A DNA stretch of 64,000 nucleotides from Chondrosia reniformis (lineage: Eukaryota; Porifera; Demospongiae; Chondrillida; Chondrillidae), in assembly GCA_947172415.1 (NCBI GenBank), contig OX359194.1, positions 3,286,001 to 3,350,000 on the forward strand. Reading direction: 5' to 3'. Positions 1-10,402 of this stretch are shown in pieces. The stretch's first letter is position 1; every line of letters begins with the position of its first letter. The position numbers were made by a program, and so were the translations under genes. The notes beneath the pieces are model-generated. The model was not told where the DNA came from. It saw nothing but the letters and a program-made list of their open reading frames with translations, and searched no databases.

Positions 1-46
1 CAGCAGAGAGCCCTGACCTGAATTCCATTGGGGATCCATGAAGACA
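1..46 (+). pseudogene. Tc1-type transposase, part before the insertion
   Basis: One frame of the first 46 bases reads A-E-S-P-D-L-N-S-I-G-D-P, a worn version of the SPDLNPIENLW block around the catalytic Glu of Tc1 transposases (here E is replaced by G). It runs into the TA target site at 47-48 of the 49-9425 element. The downstream remainder is at 9428-9590. The window edge hides the rest. Confidence 0.6.
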
Positions 47-319
47 TACGGTACGCACGGAAAGTATCTTTACATTCCGAAGGGTACTACCTAAGGTACT
101 ACCCTAGCTACCCTAGGTAATAGTTAGGAACTACCAGTACAAAAGTAAAAGTACCTTTAGACAACTTCAATCGCTAAGTCCCGTAACCTGATAGTACTGG
201 TAGAAATGATTGGAATTAGTCGAGCGCATTATGTTAACTAACTCATGTGAACAAATTTCACACCAGTGCTGATCGAAGCTTAGTTTTACAGATGCTAGTT
301 GGAAGAGACGATTTGCAAT

Positions 320-678
320 GGCAGTGATTAAACATATTCTAGTTTATTGGGACGAAGAAGGACTAATCTCCATCGTTAAAGGCTAACAGTTGGTTGAACC
401 ATCCAACGTAGAAGCAGGGACCAAAGCGAAGATAAAAAGGGGCCGTAAGATCCCATTAGCGACCGTAATCAATCTTGGAGGCAAGGATAAGATGAAGCAT
501 AGGCAGGCAGTATATCTCAGAAAGCGTTCATCGACTGAATCCAGCATTGAAGTAGGCATCAGGGAAGAAGAAGGGAGAAGTATCAAGAAGAGAAGAGTGG
601 AAAGAAAATCGGAAATTAAATCGAGGAAGAAGGAATTGAATATTTTAAGGGTAACCTCCTCTTTTAGAAATTAACAAC
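320..678 (+). pseudogene. BEN-like cargo gene of the outer element, 5' part
   Basis: Reading frames here give MAVIKHILVYWDEEGLISIV and then LVEPSNVEAGTKAKIKRGRK with a basic, low-complexity stretch. The inner element has the same layout at 859-1020 (a short hydrophobic opening, then LIAGEQVTIKTKTR), so the two cargo genes are related. A stop lies between the two segments and another at 672-674, then the inner element interrupts at 681. Possible short introns cannot be excluded. The type of opening resembles the N-terminal segment seen before BEN domains in some invertebrate proteins, but that is inference. Confidence 0.5.
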
Positions 679-858
679 TACGGTACAGTGCATAAAAAAG
701 GTAACGTTAATAACTTTTAACCTTTAACCATTAGAGGTTACCGATTCACCGTTATGTGGTATCTGTTAACTGCTAACAGTTAACTTAATTTACACATCGA
801 AAGGTGTAGTGTATGCGCAGCGAATAAAGTGTGAAATCTGATACTTGTTGAATAACGA

Positions 859-2103
859 TGGATAAAGTTTTAATTAGCTATGTGAACAATGGATCTGTCT
901 GATATGACGGCAAAGACTTTTTAGAACCGTTAAAGAAGATACGAAGAGAGAAAGGAGCAAAAGGACGATTGATTGCAGGGGAACAGGTCACAATCAAAAC
1001 AAAGACAAGGATATGGAATGCCATAATTGTCAGTCCGCAACCTAAAGATCCTGAGCCTGCTAAGAAGAGACGGAAGACAAAGAATCGCCGCAATGGAGAA
1101 GAAGAAAGACTTTTACCGATTGTTGCCTCGTATACGCCTGGAAATTCGACAAATTTAGCTTGCCAGGAAGCGCTTCCTACAATCTGTAATGAGGGAACTC
1201 CAGCTGTTGTTGAAGAAGGCTTATGTGAAGCCATTGAGAAGAGTGAACCTACTGTTTTTCAAGGAGAACCTATAGTTATTGATACCGAGGAGACACTTGC
1301 TGATATTCAAGAAACTCCTATTAAAGCTGTTGAGAAGAACAACCCTACTATTACTCAAGGAAAATCTACAGTTGTAGAAGCTGAGAGTACACCTACTGTT
1401 GACCAAGAAGGTATTCCTGCAACCTCTGCAATTGCCCAGCAACTCTTCACACAGGATACTAGTGGCACACCATCACAATCAGTTACTGATTTTACCGCTA
1501 GGGATTACTACTTTGATGATTTAACCAACTTCCCACTGGATCCAGGGTATATGCAGGAGGTCCTCAATAGCCATGAACTAAGTCAACTAAGAGAGAAAAT
1601 TGAAGAAATTGAAAAAACAAGCACAATTTCAATTAGACATTTTGGAAAGGATTAAGAGGTTGGAGCGATTTGCAAGAGAAAGAATAACTACACCAGTAGC
1701 AAGAATGTCATCTACCGTGACACCAAGAAGGCCGCTAACTGAAACAAATCAAAGACCGATTGTTCATTGTGGCTCTGAGAATGATAGGGCTATGTCTGTC
1801 CAGGAGACCATTGCCTGTAAAAGCTTCTCCTCAGGACAACAAATGGCAATGGCTTTAGTTAAAGTTCTTTTTACTGAGCAGGAGTTGGCTTGTTGTACTC
1901 TAACAGGACGAACAATTCATGGACAAGCTCGAGTTGCATTAGATGGGTCCAGACTACAGTTGATAGAGAGCCTGATGCAGCAAAAGTTTCAAATGTCTGA
2001 TGGTGAACTTGCTGCTGCTAGAAGCACGTTCAGGCAAGCACTGGCCAACCGATGCAAATATCTGAGGCTAAAGCTGGCCCCACATGATCGAACTCTTCTT
2101 TAA
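859..2103 (+). CDS. BEN-domain cargo gene of the inner element
   Basis: Two overlapping frames make up the gene: 969-1655 (acidic, low-complexity, with 15-17 residue repeats of the type EKSEPTVFQGEPIVIDTEE) and 1600-2103. The frame changes in an A-rich run near 1610, where a predicted helix (LREKIEEIEK) continues as FQLDILERIKRLERFARER. A one-base indel or small intron is likely. The C-terminal 90 residues (ALVKVLFTEQELACCTLTGR, then LDGSRLQLIESLMQQKF, ending CKYLRLK) fit a BEN domain. BEN domains bind DNA or chromatin proteins; a role in targeting or silencing would be a guess. An upstream frame begins at 859 (MDKVLISYVNNGSV) and is broken by one stop. Confidence 0.6.
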
Positions 2104-2294
2104 CTTAACATTACAGTAACTGCTCAGTTTCTTTTAGATACTTTTTAATATTATTTTCATGTGTATATATATATTATATTAATGTTGCGATTACTATAAA
2201 AATAACTTTAAATTTATAATAATAATAAAATAAATTAAGTAATAATTATGAAATAAAAACAAAATGTCAAATCTCTGTCACATGTCTTAAGTGT

Positions 2295-3311
2295 CTAATA
2301 CCCTGTTGCTTCCCCATTTACCTCCAAGACTTTTGGTATAACCTTTTTTAAATGATTTATATAGCACGAACACTTTTCAGGCGTAACTGTTTCCCAGAAT
2401 GTCTGGATGGCAAGAAGTAGTTCTTCCTTGTTTTTGGGCTTGGCTGTTGTCCGAATAAAATGTTTAAGTTCATGCCAAAGGTTTTCTATGGGATTCAGAT
2501 CGGGGCTTTCAGGAGGTGTCTGCATCAAAGATATTCCCTGCTCTTCAAAGAATTTTCTTGTGGACAAGGAGGTGTGACATCGAGCATTGTCTTGCTGCAG
2601 CTTTCCTTGAGGTAGTTTCTCCTGGAGGAAAGGCACAAGGTGTGTCCTTAATACTTCTTGATAAACCAAGCTATCCACTGATCCCTTTATAATGCAAATG
2701 TTGGTGGCTCCCTTCCTGGATATGCCAGCCCATACCATTACGCGAAAAGGATTTTTTGGGCATGGCTTTGCTTTAGGTGCTATCCCCTTCTTCCTATATG
2801 AGAATGCCCTATGGTTTTCTAGCTGAATCATGGACTCATCAGTCCACACTCCACCATCAAAATCATCAGTAAGATGTTCTCTTGCCCAAGCAACTCTCCT
2901 TTCCTTATTTCTTTCTCGGATCAATTGGCAATATCTACTGCCATGGAATGTCCATCCTAAAATCTTCCTTGCCCTAATTATGGTAGTTAATGACACCTTG
3001 TGTCCTCCTTCTTCCAACATCTTGAGAATCTGTGTGGCAGTAGTTTCATCATTGCGCTTCATCTGCTCTTCTATTAATGTAATGACATCATCTGACAGTT
3101 TGAAGGGTCTCCCAGATCCTGGCAGGCGATATATAGTTCCATGGCTTTTATACTTTTGGATGGTCTTCCATACTGTCTTCTTGGGCACTTTGATTCCTTC
3201 TGCCTTTAGAACCTCTACAATGTTACCATAAGAAATCCTTCTTTGGTAATAAAGCTGGATGATCCTCAACTTGCAGTAATCCGTTAATACCATTTTCAAT
3301 AAAAGCAACAA
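2295..3311 (-). CDS. Tc1-type DD34E transposase, intact
   Basis: The 338-residue protein cuts and reinserts the element. Residues about 8-120 are two helix-turn-helix halves joined by the GRPF hook (SGRPFKL near 67). The catalytic triad is visible: D158 in WTDES, D241 in QQDNARCH and E276 in LNPIENLW, with 34 residues between the last two, the DD34E spacing of Tc1. Length matches the family (about 340). Met7 (MVLTDYCKLR) is a likelier start than Met1. It faces the BEN gene, whose stop is only 192 bp away. No stop or frameshift is seen, so the enzyme may be functional. Confidence 0.92.
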   Translation of the reverse strand: MLLLLKMVLTDYCKLRIIQLYYQRRISYGNIVEVLKAEGIKVPKKTVWKTIQKYKSHGTIYRLPGSGRPFKLSDDVITLIEEQMKRNDETTATQILKMLEEGGHKVSLTTIIRARKILGWTFHGSRYCQLIRERNKERRVAWAREHLTDDFDGGVWTDESMIQLENHRAFSYRKKGIAPKAKPCPKNPFRVMVWAGISRKGATNICIIKGSVDSLVYQEVLRTHLVPFLQEKLPQGKLQQDNARCHTSLSTRKFFEEQGISLMQTPPESPDLNPIENLWHELKHFIRTTAKPKNKEELLLAIQTFWETVTPEKCSCYINHLKKVIPKVLEVNGEATGY

Positions 3312-3611
3312 AAGTTTATCAATTCGAATACACCGCTATGACACACCTAATCTCGTTTACGTAAACATCTCACGAATATCTGGTGAGTATACGTCCGTAT
3401 ATCATAGCGTATACTGACCATCTCATATGTTTTGAATATCTTCCTATTACGTAAACGATTAACAGCTCGAGGTGTCGATTTACACAGCTATAACTTTAGA
3501 CAATTTTTGGTTAACAGTTAACTATTACCAGTTAACGATTCGGTTAACTTTTAACCTCTAGCGGTTACCTTTTAATCGGTTACCGTTACCTTTTTTATGC
3601 ACTGTACCGTA

Positions 3612-4611
3612 AGATGGTGGATCACCAGAGTCAACTGGAACTCCTAATCGGGGATCGCCAAAGCCAACTGGAACTCCTAATCATGGATCGCCAGAGCCAA
3701 CTGGGACTCCTAATCGTGGATCACCTGAGCCAACTGGGACTCCTAATCATGGATCGCCAGAGCCAACTGGGACTCCTAATCGTGGATTGCCAGAGTCAAC
3801 TGAGACTTCTAATCGTGGATTGCCAGAGTCAACTGTCAACTGTCGTCTCCCCAGAGGTACCTAATCAGCGTTTTCTACAGATATCTGTCATTAACAGGGC
3901 ATGCCACTGTAGGGAATTGCAGGAAGATTTGAAGATGTTGACTCTGGCGTTTAACTCTTGGGAAGGATGGATCAGGAAAGAGGTTGCCACAATCAAAACT
4001 ATTATGGAGGGGCAATTTGTACATGTTGCTAGATTGCGCAGCATTCATGAGGCTAACCTGATTGATCAGTTCTTGCAGTCTACTCATATAGAGATGGCAG
4101 GATCTCAGTCACAGCCTGCAGCTAAAGACCACTTGGTTCAGGGGAACTATCCATTACAAACATCCATACTGAAAGATACTTCAGTACGTCCATATCCAGA
4201 GCCTGCACCTATCACAGAAGGAGATTCAGTACAAACTGAAATATCTAGACCTGTCCTGTGCGACATTATAGGTGTCTTTAACAAGCAAAGCAATACCTCT
4301 TCACAAAATAGCTCAGGTTTTGACCATTGTCTGATGTAATTGCAAAGAATTCTCAACTTATAACCGATCGCAATAAGGCAGGAAGATTAGCTGTTAATTT
4401 GGCTAGGGAGTCTTTCTTTGGTAATGAAGAAATGAGAGCCCATACCCTCTCAGCCTTGGACAATGAAAAAAAGAAGAAAATCAAAGAAAAGATACATGAT
4501 ATATACCAGTTCACGAATGCTCTTAAGTTTGAACCTGTAAGGACTAAATGTCTGACAGCTATTTCAAAGGCCTGTCAAGCCTTGAGAAGAGCCACCAAGG
4601 AACAGAATTAG
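3612..4611 (+). pseudogene. BEN-like cargo gene of the outer element, 3' part
   Basis: Two overlapping frames (3614-4339 and 4327-4611) continue the cargo gene after the inner insertion. The first begins with a 30 bp tandem repeat (3622-3830) and a helical stretch. The second encodes NLARESFFGNEEMRAHTLSA and then VRTKCLTAISKACQALRR, which I read as a divergent BEN domain: the leucine-rich FF..EE start and the KC...R.LRR end match the fold's usual outline. Stops between the frames and the 2.9 kb insertion mean it is probably dead. No recognised function beyond the presumed DNA-binding or chromatin role of BEN domains. Confidence 0.5.
3622..3830 (+). repeat. 30 bp tandem repeat in cargo gene
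   Basis: About seven copies of a 30 bp unit built on CAACTGGGACTCCTAATC with GGATCGCCAGAGC. It is open in two frames: one gives QSQLGLLIVDR repeats, the other GSPEPTGTPNR repeats. The second looks more like a disordered linker, so I cannot say which frame was used. Confidence 0.85.
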
Positions 4612-4899
4612 ACATGAATATATATACTTAGACACGTAGAAACGTAGACATGTAAACTAATATATTATTCTCGTACATATATACTAAATATTTCTTATTA
4701 TATTTTCTGTATATTACGTATTTTTATATTATTTGACTTTTAATTAAGCGCCATTGCTAAATTCAATGATAGAGGTGTGAAAAATGGCGGCGGCGTACTG
4801 TGCTAGGTAAAACGGTCGTTCAGACAACCTGCCAGGAGAGATGCCAGCCCCAACAACATATCCGAATAGGGATGAAGAACGTCTAAAGCAGAGAAATGA

Positions 4900-6156
4900 T
4901 TGTGGAGGAAGAGACAGTATAGGAACGTGGAACGTACGATCGTTGAAAGGAAAAGATGGTGAACTTATAGAGGAGATGAAGAAGTAAGGCCTCGGGGTGC
5001 TAAGAACCAGCGAGATTAAGTGGAAGGGGTGTGGCGCGAAGGAGATGGAAGATTGCTACGTAGTGTACTCAGGGGTCAGGGATGGCAGAGCCAGAACGGG
5101 TGTGACAGTGTTCCTGTTAGAAGAAATGAGCAGATGTGTAAAAAGCTGGCAGTGCCTGAGTGAGAGAATTGTGGTTGTGTGACTTAAGATTGGCAGAGAG
5201 TGGATCACCTATCTACAAGTGTATGGTCCGATGGATGATGACAGTAAAGAGGTGAAAGATGGTTTCTATAATGAGTTGCAGGGAGTGTTAGACAAGACAG
5301 CGAAGAGAGATGCTGTGGTATCATGGGCGATCTAAATGCAAGAGTGGGGAGAAATAAGCAGGTGTGGGGCAGTGTTTTGGGCAGTTATGAAGAAGCTATC
5401 ATAAATGACAATGGAGAGAGGTTGCTACAGTTTTGTGCAGTGAATGAGTTGCCTATCACCAACACCTGGTTCCAACATAAGGACATCCACAAGTACACTT
5501 GGGAATGTCCAGGGAGGCAGCTGAAGTCGCTCATTGACTACATCCTAGTGAGGAAGAACATCCAGCCTCTAGTCTGTGATGTCAAAGTGGTACGGGGTGC
5601 TGAGATTGGGAGTGACCACCACCGAGTTCTCATAAAGATGAGAAAGTGGAGAAAAGCTGAGGAACAAAGGACATCAAGCAGAAGGACAATGGTGAGAACA
5701 GAGAAGCTGAAGGTCAGTGAAGTAAGACTGAGATTCCAGGGGAGACTGCAGCTAAAAATGAAGAGGAGTGCAGAGGTGAACAGCGGAGAGGTAGAAAAGG
5801 TCTGGAGAGAATTTAAGGAAAGCATGATGAGTACAGTAATTGAGGTGTGTGGGACTAAGCAATGCGGGGACAGACAAAAGCGGACAGGATGGTGGAATGA
5901 GGAAGTGAGGACAACTGTGAAGAGGAAGAAGAGGGTCTACAAGAGGTGGCTGCAATTGAAGACAACAGGGGCAAAAGAAGAGTATACAGAGGCAAAGAAT
6001 GAAGCAAAGCGAGTAGTTAGAAAAGCGCACAATAAAGAGTGGAGTGAACTATATAGGCAAGGCACTACAAGAGGATTTCAACAGAAACCAGAAGAGATTC
6101 TGGACCACAGTGAAGGGGCAGAACAAGGGAAGCACAGATGGCAAAAAGGTGTGTGA
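4900..6156 (+). pseudogene. AP-type endonuclease region of the non-LTR element
   Basis: Pieces in several frames rebuild an endonuclease of the exonuclease III type: GTWNVRSLKGK near 4925, a segment at 4997-5182, then after stops the long frame 5323-6156 with MGDLNARVG, NTWFQHKDIHKYTWECPG, LIDYILVRKN and GSDHHRVLI. These correspond to the GDFNA, T..S/P, IDYI and SDH motifs that nick target DNA for reverse transcription. At least two stops or shifts before 5323 mean it is no longer translatable as one protein. The C-terminal part is basic linker leading to the reverse transcriptase. Confidence 0.8.
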
Positions 6157-6336
6157 AGAGAATGGTGATGCTATTGGAGAAGAGGAGAGGGTGGTTGAGA
6201 GATGGAAAGAGTATTTTGAAGGTTTATTGAAAGGAGACCGTCAGCAGCAGGATGACTATCCACAGCAGAGGGGAGTATCTCAGCAGGAGGAAATTGAAGA
6301 ACAAAGCGATATCATAGTAGAGGAGGTTGAAGCAGA

Positions 6337-7467
6337 ATGAAAAGTGGCAAGGCAGCAGGGTTGTGTGGCATAAATGCAGAGATGCTCAAAGCCGGGGATT
6401 CAGTAGTAGTAAAGTGGCTACACAGGATAGTCAACATAGCATGGGCCACAGGAGAGGTGCTGAAAGACTGGAAGAGAGCAGGGATAATTCCTCAGGTTAG
6501 CAAGGCAATGTGTTCAAATTACCGAGGCATCAGTTTACTCAGTGTCCCAGGCAAGGTGTATGCCAGAATAGTGGACAACAGGGTGAAGCAAAAGACAGAA
6601 GGGATGATACTAGAAGTGCAGGGAGGTTTCAGAAAGGGGCGGAGCTGCATAGATCAGATATTTACAGTCAGTCAACTCGGTGAGAAGGTGTTGGAGAAGG
6701 GGAAGCAAATGGCAGTGGCGTGTGTAGATCTGGAGAAAGCATATGATACAGTGAGAAGAGACAAATTATGGCAAGTGTTAGAGGAATATGGAATACATGG
6801 GAGGCTACTGGGAGCAGTTAGAGAATTCTACAAGAAGAGCGAGGCATGTGTAAAAATAGGAGAAAAGATGTCTAGATGGTTTCAAATAACAAGAGGAGTA
6901 AGACAAGGATGTGTGATGTCGCCGTGGCTCTTCAATGTATTTATGGACAAGATTGTAAGAGAGGCACAAGAGAGGTTTACTGAAGAAGTGCAGCTGGAAA
7001 CCACAATTGTGAAGTTGGTGCTGTTTACAGATGATGTGATGATGCTAGCGGAAAAGAGTGAGGACATGGAAAGAAATCTGACTGAGATGAAGAAGGCAAT
7101 GGACAACTGGGGCATGAAGATACACTGGGGAAAGACAAATGTGATGATGGTTAGTAGAACAGGGGATGATTGCAAAGTGAATGTTGATGGACAGGATATT
7201 GCACAAGTGGAGAAGATGAAGTACCTAGGAGTAATGCTGAGTGCAAGTGGAAGATGTGATGACGAAATTGAACAAAGAATTGGAGCAGCAGCAAATGTTG
7301 TTGGAGCAATGAGGAAGCAGGTGCTGGATAGAAGAGAGCTGAAGAAATCAACAAAACTGAGAGTGTACAATGCTATGGTTCTGCCCACACTGCTATATGG
7401 CTATGAAACGTGGACAATGCAGCAACGACATGTGAGCAGCCTGCAAGCCCTAGAAATGAGATACTAG
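6337..7467 (+). pseudogene. Reverse transcriptase of the non-LTR element
   Basis: An open frame of 376 codons covers the palm and thumb. Visible blocks are CSNYRGISLLSVPGKVYARI, VQGGFRKGRSCIDQIF, VACVDLEKAYDTV (catalytic Asp), RGVRQGCVMSPWLFN and LVLFTDDVMMLAE. The catalytic box reads FTDD in place of the usual F/Y-A-DD. KYLGVMLSASG, typical of the thumb, follows. The frame is separated from the endonuclease by shifts near 6150-6340 and decays after 7467 (NEDIYKEST and a VKRVFEEEA-like piece to about 7690). Confidence 0.85.
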
Positions 7468-7994
7468 GGAGAGTGCAAGGAGTGACACGTTTAGACAGGG
7501 TTAGAAATGAAGATATATATAAGGAGAGCACTGAGGCAAGATGCAGTACTTGACGTTGTGAACGTTGAGTAAGAAGCTAGAGCAGATGAATAATGAGAGA
7601 CTGGTAAAAAGAGTGTTTGAAGAGGAAGCAGTGGGGAGGAGACCTAGAGGGCGACCAAGAAAAAGATGGCATGAGAATTTTAAGTAATAATTAGCATTTG
7701 TACATTAAAACTGTTGACAGATATAGAGTAGTTATCTTTTTTTTTATTCTGCCATGTTAACTACTGTGTTTGTGTATATTATGTGTACAGGCTACCCCCT
7801 GCAAAGGGGATAAAGCCCATGGGTGATAGATGGATTGATTGATTGATTGCTAAATTCAATCGAATTAAAGCATATTCTTAGACGTAATATATATAAAACC
7901 CAAAACTACATATGGAAGTTAATAGATAAATAAGACAATATCATTGGTCAATAACCAGTCGGTCCACCATTACACTCAATAATCTTGGTAATAA

Positions 7995-8948
7995 CTTTAT
8001 TAGGGTGATTGAGTAATATATCTGGTGCACTTCTGAATGTATACTATGCCCCAAAACTCTGTAATTCTGCTGATCAGAGCTTCCTTTGTGGTAGGTTTAA
8101 CAACACGATGTAAATATTCCTTTAACACGTGCCACAGGTTCTCAATGGGATTTGCATCTGGGCATTCTTCCGGTGTTGGCCACCAATTGATGTTCGTGCC
8201 CTCAAAGCATTGTTTTGCCAAAGCAGAAGTATGCTTAGGATTGTTGTCTTGAACGAACCTGTGGCCATCTGGATACAATTCCTCAATCATAGTGAGGAGG
8301 GTTTTTTCAAGGATATTGACATATCCTCTTGCATTCATACAACCTTCAAAGAGACATAAGCCAGAGCGCCCACTTTTACTAATTGCAGCCCATACATAGA
8401 CTTTAATGGGATGCTTCAGTCTTGGTTTACATCTAGGTTTGTAGCCTGTCTTTGTACCACAAAATCTTCTGTGTGTCTCCAGTTGCACGGTTGTTCATCT
8501 GAATAAATACAGTTGAAGAAGCTGTCACCCAAGTTTTCTTTAGCCCATTGAAACGTTTAATTTTGTTCTGATCTCTGATCATCTGGCAGTAGGCACTGCC
8601 TCTGTAGGTCCATCCAAGGTCATGTCTACACTTGTTTATTGTGGTCTTTCCAAGGCCTATGTTGTTCTCCTTCAGTAATTTCTGCAGTTCCTTAACAGTG
8701 CTCTCATCATCTTCCTACATCTTGTCTTCAATTATCCTTTTGACTGCTTAGTTTATCTTGGTTTTCCTTCCAGCTCCCTCCTTTCTACTAATCAATCCTG
8801 TCTCTTGGTATTTCTTCAGCAAATAGTGGATTCCTTGACGCGTAGTATGTAAGCCCTCTTCATGTAATAATTTTTCGATTGTAGGTGCTTTGTGTCTTTG
8901 CTGAAGTGCTACTATTTGCATACGTTTATATTCAGAGTATTATGACAT
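7995..8948 (-). pseudogene. Tc1-type transposase of the outer element, decayed
   Basis: The C-terminal half is open (8000-8488). It contains VYVWAAISKSG, the second Asp in FVQDNNPKHTSA and the Glu in DANPIENLWHVLKEYL, again with 34 residues between them. Upstream, toward 8948, the N-terminus is recognisable in pieces (RMQIVALQQRHKAPTIEKLL, LGKTTINKCRHDLGWTYRGS, then TDEQPCNW in another frame) with at least three stops or frameshifts. Orientation and position relative to the BEN cargo match the inner element, confirming that both have the same plan. Confidence 0.85.
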
Positions 8949-9427
8949 GGTACACTTAATTCCAGAGGTTCACTAATAAAAATCTCACTGTAGACGAAAT
9001 CGTTATAAATGTATACTTGGGAAAGAAGGTGAGTAAATACCGACCTATTAGCAGGCGTAAAGTGTTACCAAGCCAATGCAAAGCGCTGGTAAGATACATA
9101 CGTATAGGTATATGTTTGCGCATAAGATATATGTAATTATTCTCTTTCTTATAATTTTGACGTCGTAATTTATCTCAGCGATCCCCACAAGACGAAATCG
9201 TATCCAAACAAACCCAAAGAGGGTCACTAACACTTGTGCTGTGTTAATAAGTTAATAGTGACTTTTACCTCAAAGGTACCCTCAACTTTGAGTAATTTTG
9301 GGGGTACTCTACTGTTCTGTCGGTACTTTTTGTAACTACCGATAACAAAAATTTGCTACCGTTACTTCAAAACTTGGTACCGGTAGTACCAACTACCCCC
9401 GTAAAAATGATTTCCATGCGTACCGTA

Positions 9428-9590
9428 CCTTCGCGACCAGTACAAGCCAAGGAGCCTTTCACAGCTAAAAGAAGGTATCAGAACATACTGGAGCAAGCTA
9501 ACTCCTGAGATATGTGCCAGGTATATTGACCACCTTCAAAAAGTGATGCCCATTGTTGTCAAGGAAGAGGGAAGACCTTCAGGACATTGA
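9428..9590 (+). pseudogene. Tc1-type transposase C-terminus, part after the insertion
   Basis: A frame open to the stop near 9590 encodes YWSKLTPEICARYIDHLQK and ends VVKEEGRPSGH. This is the usual C-terminal block of Tc1 transposases (compare YINHLKKVIPKV in the intact protein at 2295-3311). It follows the TA duplicate at 9426-9427, so it is the other half of the gene beginning at 1-46. The host element is therefore the oldest layer of a three-deep nest of Tc1-type transposons. Confidence 0.7.
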
Positions 9591-10129
9591 ACAGTTGACT
9601 ATTGTTTGTATACTTATTGATTGTATGCAGTGTTTCATTGTTGATTGTTATGACTAAACAGACATTACGCTGTTAAATAAACATTGCGCTGTTGAACAAA
9701 CATTGCACTGTTAAATGAACATTGTGGTTAACGATAAATGAGTGGCACCTCAATATCTCGAGAACTATGCGGAAGTCTGCGTGTGCATTTTCTCTGCTGC
9801 GGGTGCCAGGCAAACGTTCCGCAGGAGGCTTATCGTTGATCACAACTTGTCTTTCTGCTGTCTACGGATAACCTACACGGTAAGCCTGCGGAAAAATTCA
9901 ATTAACTTGTGACATGTACCGTAGGCAGTTGCTCTAAATTGGGAAGGCAAGCGCTTCGGTTCAAAGATTGCTATCAGAGTAAAAATTTATTCATGGACTC
10001 TAAAATCACAACAAAAAGGTGATAGGGTGATTTCATGAAGAGTAACTTACAGCCTTCTTTCGTGGGCCTGTTAGCTCCCGGCCATTGTACAATAGTGATT
10101 GACAAAAATGGCTAAATGAGTCCATGTGG
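9591..10129. other. Intergenic, 3' flank of oldest Tc1 layer
   Basis: No open frame with recognisable content. There are three near-repeats of AAACATTGCGCTGTTAAA at 9665-9725 and inverted GGCTTA/CCTGCGG pieces around 9830-9890. It probably holds the right arm of the oldest Tc1-type element, but I could not fix an end. Confidence 0.3.
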
Positions 10130-10402
10130 GAAACGCCTAGGTTACAAAGAATCCAATCAATATTATAGTCAGAATGCAATTGGAGGTCAGACTTGGGATG
10201 GACCTTAAAGAGTGCCAGATACTGTCAAATGATTCGTGCAGCAAACAAGGATTAAAATGGGCCCATGACAATATTTAAACAATAGATTTTGAAAATGTAA
10301 TATTTACAGATGAAACAACCGTACAAATGGAGACCCATAGGTGAACATGTTGCTTCAAACATGGAAGAAAACCTCACTATAAGCCAAAGCCTAACACAGG
10401 TA
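10130..10402 (+). pseudogene. Another Tc1-type transposase fragment
   Basis: A broken frame reads LGWTLKSARYCQMIRAANK, then DFENVIFTDETTVQMETHR and GRKPHYKPKPNT. This is the middle of a Tc1 transposase around the first catalytic Asp (FTDET). Frameshifts and stops are scattered, and it ends abruptly at about 10402, where repeat R1 begins. It lies downstream of the C-terminal piece at 9428-9590, so it is a separate, truncated copy. Confidence 0.7.

Larger units (their letters stand above)
681..3609. mobile_element. Inner Tc1/mariner-type element with BEN cargo
   Basis: This is a 2929 bp element. Its termini read CGGTACAGTGCATAAAAAAG at 681 and the exact complement ending at 3609. Looser similarity extends inward about 130 bp and is rich in GTTAAC and GGTTACC motifs. 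TA duplicates lie at 679-680 and 3610-3611. It holds an intact 338-codon transposase (minus strand) and a plus-strand BEN-domain gene that converge tail to tail. The clean ends and open transposase make it the youngest layer of the nest. Confidence 0.9.
4768..7845 (+). mobile_element. Non-LTR retrotransposon (RTE-like) inside outer element
   Basis: A 15 bp target duplication, ATTGCTAAATTCAAT, lies at 4753-4767 and 7846-7860. The insert starts with a GC-rich GGCGGCGGCG leader, encodes an endonuclease and a reverse transcriptase, and ends with a tail of GATT units (7834-7848) rather than poly(A), as in RTE-type elements. Length of about 3.08 kb fits a near full-length copy. It landed between the BEN cargo and the transposase of the outer Tc1-type element. 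Confidence 0.88.
49..9425. mobile_element. Outer Tc1/mariner-type element with BEN-like cargo
   Basis: The ends are imperfect inverted repeats beginning CGGTACGCACGG at 49 and reading CGGTACGCATGG inward from 9425. A TA dinucleotide duplicate lies outside each end (47-48, 9426-9427), the mark of Tc1/mariner insertion. The GGTACTACC-type subterminal motifs recur on both sides. Inside are a BEN-like gene on the plus strand (320-4611, interrupted) and a decayed Tc1 transposase on the minus strand (7995-8948). Removing the inner element and the non-LTR insertion leaves about 3.35 kb, close to the 2.9 kb of the related inner element. Confidence 0.75.

Noticed and set aside
3614-3850. Repeat-rich frame QSQLGLLIVDR as a coiled-coil protein
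   Set aside because: The 30 bp unit has no stop in two frames, so openness is not evidence. The other frame (GSPEPTGTPNR) is equally possible.
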